Source: an uncultured Ruminococcus sp. (GTDB lineage Bacteria > Bacillota > Clostridia > Oscillospirales > Ruminococcaceae). From it: a stretch of 34,412 nt of DNA. This document shows positions 21,916 through 30,361 of the stretch, in pieces. Below the pieces are notes generated by a model. That model was not told the DNA's origin and ran no database searches. It saw only the letters and a program-made list of their open reading frames with translations. The stretch lies in the NCBI GenBank assembly GCA_902781565.1, contig CACZJT010000034.1, positions 1 to 34,412 of the forward strand. The letters run 5' to 3'. The translations under genes and the position numbers were made by a program. How positions within the stretch are numbered: the first letter of the stretch is position 1; the number at the start of each line of letters is the position of its first letter.

Positions 21916-24159
21916 ATGTCGCCGCAGTCCGCCGAAAACGACCGCTCTGTCTACGAAAACCGCGAGCTGTCATGGCTCGCTTTTAACGAACGTGTGCTCG
22001 GTGAAGCCGACAACACAAACGTTCCTCTGCTTGAAAGGCTGAAATTCGCCGCTATTTTCAGTTCTAACCTCGACGAGTTCTTCATGGTGCGCACGGGTAC
22101 ACTCATTGACAGACGGCTCTGCGACGACGGTATGCTCGACCCACGGACAAGGCTCCGACCCTCGGAACAGCTCAGGCGGGTCTACGAACAGGCGGGACGG
22201 CTCTGCGAACGCAGGGATATCTTCGTTTCACGGATAGAGAACGCCCTCGCCGCAGAGGGTATCACACGTCGCGGATACGCGGAACTCGGTGCGGAACGCT
22301 CCGAATTTGCGGACAATTATTATCTTGCCGAGGTAAAACCGCACCTGACCGTCATCACGAGCGGCGGGGACAGCCTTCCGCCTTTCATCGCGGGGAAGCG
22401 TATCTGCGCGGCTCTAAGGCTCGCGGACGGGACGGCGGCATTCGTATGCCCCGACGGTGACGGCGCCTTCGGGCGTATCGTGCGCCTGCCCGCAGAGGGA
22501 AGCTTTGAGTACCTGCTCGCCGAGGAGCTTATCGCGGCACACGCAGCGGAAATGGTCGGACAGCCCGTGACCGAGTGCGTGACCATGCGACTTGTGCGGA
22601 GCGCGGATATCTCCCTCGACGACGCGCCGACGGAGGGTCTGCCCCTGACAGATGCGATGAAGCAGACCATAAACCTGCGGGACGCACTCCCCGCCGTGAG
22701 AATGCAGCTGGGCGGCAGGGTGTCGGAGCTTTTCCGCGCAGAGCTTTGCAGTCTGTTCTCCCTGAACGATGAACAGGTCTACACGGAGCGCTCGCCCCTC
22801 GATATGGGGTACGCCTTTGCGCTTGCGGATATGCTCACAGACCGAAAGAGCCTGCTCTACCCGCCCTACACACCCGCTCCCGCCCCGAAAGGCTCGATGA
22901 TAGACAAGGCTTTGCGGGAGGATATGCTGTTCTCCTACCCCTACGAGAGCTTTGACAGCTTTCTTGACCTGCTCGGAGAAGCCGCCGAAAGCCCCGAGGT
23001 CACGTCGGTAAAGATGACCCTCTACCGCACCGCTAAAGACTCACGGGTCATCGACCTGCTCTGCCGCGCTGCGGAAAACGGCAGGGAAGTCACGGTCTGC
23101 GTGGAGCTTCGCGCACGCTTCGACGAGCGGCACAATATCGCCTGCGCCGAGAAGCTCACAGCCGCGGGGTGCAGGGTCATTCACGGTATGCGGGGGTACA
23201 AGGTACACTCGAAGCTCTGCCTTATCACGCTTCTGCGGGAGGGTGAGCTCGTGAGGATAACACAGGTCGGCACGGGCAACTACAACGAGAACACCGCGCG
23301 GCAGTACACCGACCTATCCCTCATCACCTCCGACACCGACATCGGAAGCGACGCGGAGCGGGTCTTTGGAGCCCTTGAACGCGGCAGGCTCCCCGAGGGA
23401 ATGACCTCGCTCATGGTGTCGCCGAACTTCCTGCGGAGCCGCATTGAAGCCCTCATAGATGAAGAGATACGCGCCGCCGAAAGCGGAGCTTACGCCTACT
23501 TCGGTGCGAAGCTCAACGGGCTCTCGGACGTGGGGCTGATAAACAAGCTGACCGAAGCCTCGAAGCGCGGCGTCAGGATAGAGCTGATCGTGCGGGGGAT
23601 ATGCTGTCTGCGCCCCGGGATCGCGGGGCTCACCGACAATATCCGCGTGATGTCGGTGGTGGGGCGATTCCTCGAACACTCGCGCATATACATATTCGGG
23701 AGCGGCAGGCGGCAGAGGGTCTATATCTCCTCCGCCGACCTCATGACCCGCAACACCCGCCGCCGCGTAGAAGCCGCCGCACCCATAACAGACCCGAAGC
23801 TCCGCGAGAGGATAGTGCGGGGCTTCATGACGGAGCTTTCCGACACGGCGGGGGCGTTTGTCAAGCACTCCGACGGCACCTACACCCGGGCTCTCCCCGC
23901 GGACGGAGTTAAGGTCAGCTGTCAGAAACGGTTCATGGAGGAGTATTCCCCCGCAAAAGAGGAAAGCGCTCCCCTGCCCGCCTTCACCCTCGAAAAGCCG
24001 CCCGTTCCCGAAGCTCCCGACCTGCCGACTGCCGAAGCGCAGTCCTCCGACGAGCCGCAGACTGCCGCGGAACTTCCCCCCGCGCCTTTGACCGAAGCTC
24101 CCAAAAAGCTCGGATTCTTCGCGCGGATAGCACGCTTTTTCCGCCGTTCCCGCAGATGA
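21916..24159 (+). CDS. ppk: Polyphosphate kinase 1 with C-terminal extension
   Basis: 747 residues. PPK1 makes long-chain polyphosphate from ATP. The N-terminal domain begins YENRELSWLAFNERVL, and FSSNLDEFFMVRTG follows. The autophosphorylated His is His431 (GYKVHSKLCLI), and the second conserved His is His588 (RFLEHSRIYIF), at almost the same numbers as in E. coli (435 and 592). GTGNYNENTARQYTD and SADLMTRN are further signatures. The family normally ends near residue 690. This one goes on with ~50 residues rich in Pro, Ala and Glu and then LGFFARIARFFRRSRR, a cationic amphipathic segment that may bind membrane, polyphosphate or nucleic acid. It has a good ribosome-binding site (AAAGGAGG). 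No exopolyphosphatase gene is adjacent, but a DHH phosphoesterase follows. Confidence 0.97.
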   Translation: MSPQSAENDRSVYENRELSWLAFNERVLGEADNTNVPLLERLKFAAIFSSNLDEFFMVRTGTLIDRRLCDDGMLDPRTRLRPSEQLRRVYEQAGRLCERRDIFVSRIENALAAEGITRRGYAELGAERSEFADNYYLAEVKPHLTVITSGGDSLPPFIAGKRICAALRLADGTAAFVCPDGDGAFGRIVRLPAEGSFEYLLAEELIAAHAAEMVGQPVTECVTMRLVRSADISLDDAPTEGLPLTDAMKQTINLRDALPAVRMQLGGRVSELFRAELCSLFSLNDEQVYTERSPLDMGYAFALADMLTDRKSLLYPPYTPAPAPKGSMIDKALREDMLFSYPYESFDSFLDLLGEAAESPEVTSVKMTLYRTAKDSRVIDLLCRAAENGREVTVCVELRARFDERHNIACAEKLTAAGCRVIHGMRGYKVHSKLCLITLLREGELVRITQVGTGNYNENTARQYTDLSLITSDTDIGSDAERVFGALERGRLPEGMTSLMVSPNFLRSRIEALIDEEIRAAESGAYAYFGAKLNGLSDVGLINKLTEASKRGVRIELIVRGICCLRPGIAGLTDNIRVMSVVGRFLEHSRIYIFGSGRRQRVYISSADLMTRNTRRRVEAAAPITDPKLRERIVRGFMTELSDTAGAFVKHSDGTYTRALPADGVKVSCQKRFMEEYSPAKEESAPLPAFTLEKPPVPEAPDLPTAEAQSSDEPQTAAELPPAPLTEAPKKLGFFARIARFFRRSRR

Positions 24160-24246
24160 GCCGACGACCGCAATGGGCAAATCTCACATATAGACGGCTC
24201 AATTTTGTGAAGGATCAACAAAATTGCTTTCGTTTAAAAAAAGCTG

Positions 24247-24275
24247 TTGAAATAGTCGGAAAAGTGTGGTAGAAT
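24247..24275 (+). promoter_or_regulatory. Promoter of the DHH phosphoesterase gene
   Basis: TTGAAA (24247-24252), 17-base spacer, TAGAAT (24270-24275). Transcription would start at about 24282. I see only a weak possible terminator (GAGCCG at 24158 with CGGCTC at 24195) for ppk before it. Confidence 0.8.
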
Positions 24276-24285
24276 AAATATATAT

Positions 24286-24303
24286 AGACTTCCGAGGAAG
24301 TCT
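24286..24303. promoter_or_regulatory. Perfect 18-bp palindrome at the start of the DHH transcript
   Basis: AGACTTCC (24286-24293) and GGAAGTCT (24296-24303) are exact complements separated by GA. It lies just downstream of the predicted start site. It can be an operator or, as RNA, a 5' hairpin; no T-run follows. Confidence 0.5.
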
Positions 24304-24330
24304 AATTTCTTGATTGAGAGGGATCAGGAT

Positions 24331-25380
24331 ATGACTAAAAGACTGGAATGTCTTTTGGAAACGCTCAAAGGTCACAGGGTATTCATACAGACCCACAACT
24401 TCCCCGACCCTGATGCGATATCGAGCGCCTACGGACTGCAAAGACTGCTCACTCACTTCGATATCCCCGCACGGATATGCTACAAGGGCTCTATCAGCAA
24501 GGCTTCCATAGCAGGGCTTGTACATATCTTTAACATCGAGATGACCGAGGTAGACGAACTTTACGAGATGACCGCCGATGATTACGTTGTCACCGTGGAT
24601 ACTCAGCCCAACAACTCGAACGTTGCCAATACCCGCGGGACGGTCGTTGGCTGTATCGACCACCACCCCACCGTCGTCGTGTCGGATTATCAATACCGCG
24701 ACGTAAGGATATGCGGCTCCTGTGCGACCCTTGTGGCGGATTATTTCTTTTCAAACGACATTGAGCTTGATACCGATACCGCAACGGTGCTGCTCTACGG
24801 TCTTAAAATGGACACCGAGAGCTTCAACCGCGGCGTTACCGAGCTGGATATAGAGATGTTCCGCAGGCTGTTCGTCCTCTGCGACGAAGATCGGCTCAAA
24901 CAGCTCTCGAACCACCAGATGGAATTTAAAGAGCTCAAAGCCTACACCGAAGCGCTCACGACCATTACCGTATATGACGGCGTGGGCTTCGCCTTCATCA
25001 ACTGTCAGGCTTCCGACGGGCTCATCGCTTCGGTATGCGACTTCATGCTGACGCTGGTGGAGATACAGTTCGCCATTGCCTACGGCTACAGGGGGGACGG
25101 GCTGAAATTCTCCATACGCTCATCTCTCGACTACCTTGACGCGGGCACCATAACCTCAAACGCCCTCAAGGACATCGGCACGGGCGGCGGTCACGCAATG
25201 ATGGCGGGAGGATATATGCCCTTCGACAAGCTGGCGGACGCGGACTTCGACCTCCGTGAGGAGATACAGAACCGCTTCATGAACTCGGTCTACTTCTCGC
25301 GGGCGCTTCACGATACCCTCGCAGACCCCTTCATAGCTTCCCTTGCATGGCAGGGCACAAATCCCTTCGGAGACAATTAA
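24331..25380 (+). CDS. DHH-family phosphoesterase (NrnA/GdpP-like)
   Basis: 349 residues from the ATG at 24331, preceded by GAGAGGG; an upstream TTG at 24310 is less likely. The DHH motifs are: His22, Asp26 and Asp28 in THNFPDPDA; Asp90 in VVTVDTQ; and Asp110-His111-His112 in CIDHHP. The DHHA1 part contains the Gly-rich motif GTGGGHAMMAGG near residue 285. These bind two Mn ions and hydrolyse short oligonucleotides (nano-RNase), pAp or cyclic dinucleotides. It lacks the membrane, PAS and GGDEF domains of GdpP, so NrnA-like function is the better guess. It follows ppk but has its own promoter. Confidence 0.92.
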   Translation: MTKRLECLLETLKGHRVFIQTHNFPDPDAISSAYGLQRLLTHFDIPARICYKGSISKASIAGLVHIFNIEMTEVDELYEMTADDYVVTVDTQPNNSNVANTRGTVVGCIDHHPTVVVSDYQYRDVRICGSCATLVADYFFSNDIELDTDTATVLLYGLKMDTESFNRGVTELDIEMFRRLFVLCDEDRLKQLSNHQMEFKELKAYTEALTTITVYDGVGFAFINCQASDGLIASVCDFMLTLVEIQFAIAYGYRGDGLKFSIRSSLDYLDAGTITSNALKDIGTGGGHAMMAGGYMPFDKLADADFDLREEIQNRFMNSVYFSRALHDTLADPFIASLAWQGTNPFGDN

Positions 25381-25420
25381 AAGGCATACTGTATGATATT
25401 CGGTACAGTATGCCTTTTTC
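25379..25420. terminator. Bidirectional terminator between the DHH and folE genes
   Basis: A 13-bp perfect stem, AAGGCATACTGTA (25381-25393) with TACAGTATGCCTT (25404-25416), is flanked by As on the left and Ts on the right. It can stop both converging transcripts. Confidence 0.92.
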
Positions 25421-25434
25421 TCGTTTACTGTATC

Positions 25435-25998
25435 TCAGTCCACAAGTGCTTTAAGCTCCCTGTCGCTGCGGAATGCTCCCATGAATGTAGTCGTCACCGT
25501 CACGGCGGAGGCGTTCTTTATGCCCCGCGCAGTCATACAGCTGTGACAGCCGCTTATCTTCACGCCCACATCGGGAGTCCCCGCCGCTTCGGAGATTATC
25601 TCGGCGATGTCCCTGCCGAGCCGCTCCTGCAATTGCAGGCGCTTCGCCGCCATGTCGCAGATACGGGCTATCTTGCTGAGCCCCAGCACTCTTCCGCGGG
25701 GGATATACGCCACGTTCACCCTCATATCATACATCAGCGCCAGATGATGCTCGCAGTAGCTGAAAACCGTGATGTCCTTCATGACCACCGCGCTGTCAAT
25801 GTCCTCGCTGCCCTCGGAGGTGAAAGTCTTTCCGAACATTACGGCGATATCGTGATTGCTGTAAGCCGTCCCCGCCAGCACCTCTTCGAGCATACGCGCC
25901 ACGCGGTCGGGGGTCTCACGCAGACCCTCGCGGTCGGGATCCTCGCCTATCGCTTCGAGAATCCCGCGCACATGATATTCTATCTTTTCCTTGTCCAT
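25435..25998 (-). CDS. folE: GTP cyclohydrolase I
   Basis: 187 residues. FolE turns GTP into dihydroneopterin triphosphate, the entry to both folate and queuosine synthesis. The Zn ligands are Cys82 and His85 (SYCEHH) and Cys154 (GCHSCMTARG). Other signatures are GLRETPDRVA at ~25 and VAYIPRGRVLGLSKIARI (~96-113). The length is that of the compact bacterial form. The start follows queE by eight bases. With queD and queE upstream on the same transcript its product most likely feeds preQ0; folate genes are not in the window. Confidence 0.97.
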   Translation of the reverse strand: MDKEKIEYHVRGILEAIGEDPDREGLRETPDRVARMLEEVLAGTAYSNHDIAVMFGKTFTSEGSEDIDSAVVMKDITVFSYCEHHLALMYDMRVNVAYIPRGRVLGLSKIARICDMAAKRLQLQERLGRDIAEIISEAAGTPDVGVKISGCHSCMTARGIKNASAVTVTTTFMGAFRSDRELKALVD

Positions 25999-26006
25999 AC
26001 CCTTGA

Positions 26007-26690
26007 CTATACTCCTCTCCGTTCGGGCTCCCAGATGTATTTATGAAGCTGCAATTGCAGCCTTACGCCGCCGAGCCGCCGCTCCTTCATGAACTCCACC
26101 ATTTCCGCTGGGTCTATGCGCCCGTGTACGGGGCTCAGATACACCGCGCATACGGGCTTGAACTCCTCCAGAACTTCTGCGGCGCGTTCGAGGTCTTCCC
26201 TTGAAGCGCAGACGAATTTCAGCGTGTCGGTATCTTTAAGCTCCGTGAAATTCGCGGTGTGCATACGGCTCTCCATTTTGCTCGACGGCAGCTTGTAGTC
26301 CATAGTGATGACGGGACGGCAGCCCCGTTTTCCGCAGTCCGCAAGAAAGGGTGCGAGAGGTCTTGCGCCGTTGGTCTCTATCTCGACCCTCAGTCCAATA
26401 GCCGAGAGCTTCCCGCAAAGCTCCGCCAAGTCATCCTGCAAGAGCGGCTCTCCGCCCGTGAGGGTAACGTTCCGAACGCCGCAGTCCGAGATCGCACGCT
26501 CTGCTATCCCGACGAGCTGTTCTGCGGACATCTGCACATAGGGCGCACCCTTGCCGACCGCCCATAGGGTATCGCACCAGTCGCACCGCAGGTCGCAGAC
26601 CGCAAAGCGCAGAAAAAGCGCCAGCTCCCCCGCGAAGCGCCCCTCTCCGTTTATGCTCACAAAATGCTCCGCGAGCCGAAAAGTTCCCAT
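26007..26690 (-). CDS. queE: 7-carboxy-7-deazaguanine synthase (radical SAM)
   Basis: 227 residues. QueE rearranges 6-carboxytetrahydropterin to 7-carboxy-7-deazaguanine, a step towards preQ0 and queuosine. The radical-SAM cluster motif CxxxCxxC is Cys32, Cys36 and Cys39 (VCDLRCDWCDT), after SINGEGRFAGELALFLRF. TLTGGEPLLQ (the GGE motif that binds SAM) is near residue 77. The C-terminus GGVRLQLQLHKYIWEPE is typical of the family. It begins one base after queD ends, with a ribosome-binding site (GAGGTG) inside queD. Confidence 0.96.
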   Translation of the reverse strand: MGTFRLAEHFVSINGEGRFAGELALFLRFAVCDLRCDWCDTLWAVGKGAPYVQMSAEQLVGIAERAISDCGVRNVTLTGGEPLLQDDLAELCGKLSAIGLRVEIETNGARPLAPFLADCGKRGCRPVITMDYKLPSSKMESRMHTANFTELKDTDTLKFVCASREDLERAAEVLEEFKPVCAVYLSPVHGRIDPAEMVEFMKERRLGGVRLQLQLHKYIWEPERRGV

Positions 26691-26691
26691 G

Positions 26692-27111
26692 TCACACCTC
26701 GTAATAGGCGCAGTTCTCGGGGGTCTCGTAAACGGTCACGCGGGTGACTGGCAGACCCTGCGCCGAGAGCGCTTCGTAAAAAATGCGGGCGAAATTCTCC
26801 GCTGTGGGGCGGTGAGGTATCTCGATGAGCTTAAAGCCCTCGTCCCTCAAAGCCGCAAGGGTGGCGGCTTTGAGCGTCCCGCTCTCGTAAATGAGCGCAT
26901 GGTCATAGCTGTCCGCAAGGGCGCGGACGGCTTTCTTGAAGTCCCCGAAGTCGATCACCATATCCCGCTTTTCGCCCTCGGGGACAAGGGTCTTGGAGCA
27001 AAGCTCCGCTTCTATCACCCAGTGATGACCGTGTATATTCGCGCACTTCCCCTTGTAGCCCGCAAGAAAATGGGCGCTGTCAAAGGAAGCCGATGTTTTA
27101 AGTCCGTACAT
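26692..27111 (-). CDS. queD: 6-carboxytetrahydropterin synthase
   Basis: 139 residues from the ATG at 27111, which has GGAG upstream; a longer frame to 27183 would run into nth. QueD converts dihydroneopterin triphosphate to 6-carboxytetrahydropterin. The Zn ligands are His14 (FDSAHFL), His27 and His29 (NIHGHHW), with catalytic Cys23 in GKCANIHGH. MVIDFGDFKKAV and SYDHALIYE with PTAENFARIFYE complete the pattern. It lies 34 bases after nth and one base before queE. Confidence 0.96.
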   Translation of the reverse strand: MYGLKTSASFDSAHFLAGYKGKCANIHGHHWVIEAELCSKTLVPEGEKRDMVIDFGDFKKAVRALADSYDHALIYESGTLKAATLAALRDEGFKLIEIPHRPTAENFARIFYEALSAQGLPVTRVTVYETPENCAYYEV

Positions 27112-27145
27112 TTCGTCAACTCCAATATCCAATATATGCAATATA

Positions 27146-27790
27146 TCATTTTCCGCAGGATGGGCATATCTCCGCAAGCTCACAGTCCGCGCACTTCTGA
27201 CCCCTTGCCTTGCACACCTCCCGCCCGAACAGCACCAGCCTGTGGCAGAAGTCCGAGGACTTCTCGGGGGGCAAAAGCTCCCGAAGCTCGTTCTCGGTCT
27301 TTACCGGGTCCTTGCTTGTTGTGAGCCCCAGCCTTCCGCATATGCGTATGCAGTGGGTATCGCAGACTATGGCGGGCTTGCCGAAAACGTCCCCGAGTAT
27401 CAGATTCGCGGTCTTGCGCCCTATGCCCGGGAGCTTCGTCAGCTCCTCAATGGTATCGGGTATCTCGCCGCCGTAGTCCTCCATTATGCTCCTGCACATA
27501 CCGACCACCGACTTCGCCTTGGTCTTATACAGTCCGCAGGGCATGATGATACGCTCGATATCGGCGACATCGGCGTTCGCAAAATCCTCTATGGTGCGGT
27601 ACTTTGCAAAAAGCTCCTTCGTGACGATATTCACCCTCGCATCGGTACACTGTGCCGAGAGCCGTCCCGCTATCATCAGCTCGTGAGGCTTCACGTAGGT
27701 CAGCGAGCATACGGCGTCGGGGTACTTCTTTTCGAGCAGTTCCACCGCCAGTTCGGCGCGTCCGCGCTTTTTCTTCTTCGATTCTTTCAT
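27146..27790 (-). CDS. nth: Endonuclease III
   Basis: 214 residues. Endonuclease III removes oxidised pyrimidines and nicks abasic sites in base-excision repair. The helix-hairpin-helix is LPGIGRKTANLIL with catalytic Lys126; the catalytic Asp is Asp144 in VCDTHCIRI. The [4Fe-4S] cluster is Cys193, Cys200, Cys203 and Cys209 with the classic 6-2-5 spacing. The ATG at 27790 overlaps the stop of the LysR gene (ATGA), with GGGAGGAACAGGAG before it, so translation is coupled. A start further upstream would lie inside LysR and is rejected. The N-terminus has a Lys-rich run (ESKKKKRGR). Confidence 0.96.
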   Translation of the reverse strand: MKESKKKKRGRAELAVELLEKKYPDAVCSLTYVKPHELMIAGRLSAQCTDARVNIVTKELFAKYRTIEDFANADVADIERIIMPCGLYKTKAKSVVGMCRSIMEDYGGEIPDTIEELTKLPGIGRKTANLILGDVFGKPAIVCDTHCIRICGRLGLTTSKDPVKTENELRELLPPEKSSDFCHRLVLFGREVCKARGQKCADCELAEICPSCGK

Positions 27791-28710
27791 GCTCCTGTTC
27801 CTCCCTCCGTTCCCGCCGTCATCTCCGAGGTCAGTGATTCGGTAAATGCGGTCATAACGTCGCTTATCTCGTAATCCTCGTCCGTGATAAGGCATATGCT
27901 CCGCGAAGGTATCTCCTCCTTTATCTCGATACGGAAGATGTTCCCGAGGCGTATATCATCGGCGGCTATCGGTGCGGGAACGAAGCCGATTCCGAGGTTT
28001 CCCCGCACCAGCGGGAGCACCTGGCTTATCGACCCCAGCTCGATATCGGGGGACATGAGTATACCGTTGCGGCTGAAAAGCTCCTCGAAGAAACTGCGGG
28101 TAGTGCTGCCCTCCTCCAGAGTGATAAGGGTGTAGTCGTTGAGTTCCGCGAGGGAGAGGGGCTTGTCCTTTAAGTACGCGAAGCCCTGTCCCGCCACGGC
28201 TATATCGTTCAGCTCGCAAAGCTCGGTGATACGAAGCTCGTAGGGTGAGCGGAAGGGGGTAGTCACCACCGCCATATCCACCACGTTGTTATGCACAGCC
28301 TCGATAGTCTCGGGGGTAGGCATATTGTCTATCTTCAAATGCACCGAGGGGTGTTCGGCGTGGAAGGCGCTTATGCGGGAGATTATGCGCTGCTGGAAAG
28401 CCGCGTCGCTGACCGCAAGGCGAAGAATGCCCGAAGTCTCGCTTTTCATGAGGGAAAGTTCCTCCTCGGCGGAGAAGAAGTGTTTGCAGGCGATACTGAC
28501 GTGCTTATAGAGCTGACGACCCTCGGCGGTGAGTTCCACGCCTTTTTTGGAGCGGACGAAAAGCCTGCACCCGAGTTCTTCCTCAAGCCCTGCCACCGCG
28601 CGTGAGACAGAGGGTTGAGAGAGATAGAGCGCCCGCGCCGCCGAGGTGATATTCCCCGACCGCGCGACGTAGTAGAATACCTTGTAATGCTCGAAATTAA
28701 CATCGCCCAC
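27787..28710 (-). CDS. LysR-family transcriptional regulator
   Basis: 307 residues from the GTG at 28710, eight bases after a strong GGAGG; a longer open frame to 29124 is rejected because it runs through hairpin-rich non-coding DNA. The winged helix-turn-helix is NFEHYKVFYYVARSGNITS, then AARALYLSQPSVSRAVAGLE at ~5-45. A two-lobed effector-binding domain follows from ~90 to ~290 with GILRLAVSD, VDMAVVTTPF and GIGFVPAP. LysR proteins sense a small metabolite and act on nearby genes; the cysteine synthase gene 600 bases upstream on the same strand makes a sulfur or cysteine signal plausible. The stop overlaps the nth start, so the regulator heads an operon with nth, queD, queE and folE. Confidence 0.92.
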   Translation of the reverse strand: MGDVNFEHYKVFYYVARSGNITSAARALYLSQPSVSRAVAGLEEELGCRLFVRSKKGVELTAEGRQLYKHVSIACKHFFSAEEELSLMKSETSGILRLAVSDAAFQQRIISRISAFHAEHPSVHLKIDNMPTPETIEAVHNNVVDMAVVTTPFRSPYELRITELCELNDIAVAGQGFAYLKDKPLSLAELNDYTLITLEEGSTTRSFFEELFSRNGILMSPDIELGSISQVLPLVRGNLGIGFVPAPIAADDIRLGNIFRIEIKEEIPSRSICLITDEDYEISDVMTAFTESLTSEMTAGTEGGTGA

Positions 28711-28772
28711 GGTATCACCTCCAAAAAATAAAAAGCGTACAGTAGCACAGACCAAAAGTCTTAGGAAAGAGT

Positions 28773-28879
28773 CAAGGGAATAACCCTTCTTCAGAAGGGT
28801 TTTCCCTTGCAGGGGAGCGAACGAAGTTCGCGTGGGGGCATCGCGTGGGGGCAGAGCCCCCGTTGCGCCGCAGGCGCAA
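28773..28879. repeat. Cluster of four perfect hairpins upstream of LysR
   Basis: First a 16-bp stem with one bulge: CAAGGGAA and AACCCTTC with GAAGGGTT and TTCCCTTG (28773-28809). Then GCGAAC/GTTCGC (28817-28831, loop GAA), GGGGGC/GCCCCC (28847-28861, loop AGA) and TTGCGCC/GGCGCAA (28863-28879, loop GCA). The second is preceded by GCAGGGGAGCG, also present at 31475. Open frames through this region are by-products of its GC-rich palindromes. Confidence 0.65.
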
Positions 28880-29316
28880 AAAAGCAAAGCCGACCGAACC
28901 CACAAAGCAATAAAAGAACCGCAAGCCGACCGTCCGTTTAAATCGGCGATTAAAAAACCCCCGATAAATAAGGGACAAAGCAACAGCCCCGCACAACGTT
29001 CCGTGAACCGCACGTATCGCCGATTTAATTTCACGAAACAGCGAAGCGCATTTCGTGAAACCCCAAACCTGCCGCAAGGCAGGCATAAGCCCACCGACCC
29101 CGCAGGCACTCCTGCAATGCTCACAAAAAACGCCCGTTCTCACGGGCGCAATTTTCCTGTACGTGGGCGCATTACGCCCTCGGAAAATGCCCTGGTTTTG
29201 TTTTTCGACAGGATGGCGCAAACGAACTGTCGCATAACTTCACATTCAATTTTAACACCTGCTCCCGATGTTGTCAAGCGCGGGAACAGCCTTTTTACAG
29301 CGTATTCACAAAGGTT
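28880..29316. other. Gene-free stretch between LysR and cysK
   Basis: No convincing gene. It holds a 10-bp stem TTTCACGAAA/TTTCGTGAAA (29029-29060), CCTGCC/GGCAGG (29068-29083, loop GCAA), GGGCG/CGCCC near 29165 and the cysK terminator. Frames on both strands (for example 28832-29332) lack ribosome-binding sites and domain features. Confidence 0.6.
29125..29148 (-). terminator. Terminator downstream of cysK
   Basis: On the minus strand CGCCCGT and ACGGGCG form a 7-bp stem with a four-base loop, followed by TTTTTT. It lies ~170 bases after the cysK stop and would separate cysK from LysR. Confidence 0.75.
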
Positions 29317-30276
29317 TCACACCTCGCTGTGATCGCACCAGTAATTCACCTCGCGGAACAGCGGGGTCGAGAAATACCTCTCCGCCGTGTCGGGGAGCAC
29401 CGTTACCACCGTCTTGCCCTCGCCCAGCTTCTTCGCCAGCTTCATCGCCGCGCAGACGTTCGTACCGCTCGAGATCCCGCACATGATGCCCTCACGCGCC
29501 GCAAGCTCCTTAGATGTCCTGATAGCGTCCTTGTCCCGCACTATGCAGATGTCGGAATAGATCGAGGTGTCCAGTATCTTCGGGATAACGCCGTCGCCTA
29601 TGCCCATCTGTAAATGCGTGCCCACCGAGCCGCCCGAAAGTATCGCGGCGTTCTCGGGCTCTACAGCCCATATCTCAATGTCGGGGTTTTTCTCCCTCAG
29701 AGCCGTGCCTATGCCCGTGATAGTGCCGCCCGTGCCTATGCCCGAGCAGAAGCCGTGTATCGGCTTACCCACCTGCTCCAGTATCTCCTGTGCGGTAGTT
29801 CTCATATGCACCTCGGGATTCGCGGGGTTCTCGAACTGCTGGGGAACGAAAACCTTCGCGTCCTTCGACTTCATGTCGATGGCGATATTCACACACTCCT
29901 CTATGCAGTCGCCGATGTTGCCGCTGTCATGCACGAGAATGACCTCCGCGCCGTAGTGCTGAACCAGCTTGCGCCGCTCCTCGCTGACAGAATCGGGCAT
30001 GATTATCTTTGTCTTGTAACCCCTCACCGCGCCTATGAGCGCAAGTCCTATGCCCTGATTACCGCTCGTAGGCTCGACTATCACGCTGTCCTTATCAAGC
30101 AGACCGTCCGCCTCGGCTTTCTTTATCATGGCGAGCGCCGTGCGGGTCTTTATCGAACCGCCCACGTTCAGCCCCTCGAACTTCACGAGTATCTCGGCGC
30201 TCCCGCTGCCGACTATGTTGTTTAGGCGTATCATCGGAGTATGTCCGACCGCTTCAAGAATGTTATCGTATACCAT
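29317..30276 (-). CDS. cysK: Cysteine synthase (O-acetylserine sulfhydrylase)
   Basis: 319 residues of a PLP-dependent beta-replacement enzyme that makes cysteine from O-acetylserine and sulfide. The PLP Lys is Lys43 in NVGGSIKTRTAL. PTSGNQGIGLALIGAV is the substrate-binding loop and GIGTGGTITGIG binds the PLP phosphate. The Lys context is SIKTR where most family members have S[VI]KDR, a small deviation seen in some Firmicutes. EDGVIPKIL-type C-terminal residues (MGIGDGVIPKILD) are present. Family is firm; cystathionine beta-synthase-type activity cannot be excluded. It has its own consensus promoter, and no serine acetyltransferase gene is in the window. Confidence 0.94.
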   Translation of the reverse strand: MVYDNILEAVGHTPMIRLNNIVGSGSAEILVKFEGLNVGGSIKTRTALAMIKKAEADGLLDKDSVIVEPTSGNQGIGLALIGAVRGYKTKIIMPDSVSEERRKLVQHYGAEVILVHDSGNIGDCIEECVNIAIDMKSKDAKVFVPQQFENPANPEVHMRTTAQEILEQVGKPIHGFCSGIGTGGTITGIGTALREKNPDIEIWAVEPENAAILSGGSVGTHLQMGIGDGVIPKILDTSIYSDICIVRDKDAIRTSKELAAREGIMCGISSGTNVCAAMKLAKKLGEGKTVVTVLPDTAERYFSTPLFREVNYWCDHSEV

Positions 30277-30310
30277 GCTTAACTCCTTACGTTTTTATAC
30301 AGTATATTCT

Positions 30311-30339
30311 ATTATAACATATCCCGTGAGATTTATCAA
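30311..30339 (-). promoter_or_regulatory. Promoter of cysK
   Basis: Minus strand: TTGATA (30339-30334), 17-base spacer, TATAAT (30316-30311). The leader is ~28 bases, too short for a riboswitch or T-box. Confidence 0.85.
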
Positions 30340-30361
30340 GTCCCCCAAAGTGAATATTTTC

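Noticed and set aside
23314..24180. Minus-strand frame opposite the end of ppk
   Set aside because: It overlaps conserved PPK1 motifs; composition is that of a high-GC antisense frame.
28711..29332. Open frames on both strands, including a 137-residue N-terminal extension of LysR
   Set aside because: The stretch is made of perfect hairpins and a terminator; LysR has a strong ribosome-binding site at a GTG start and normal length without the extension.
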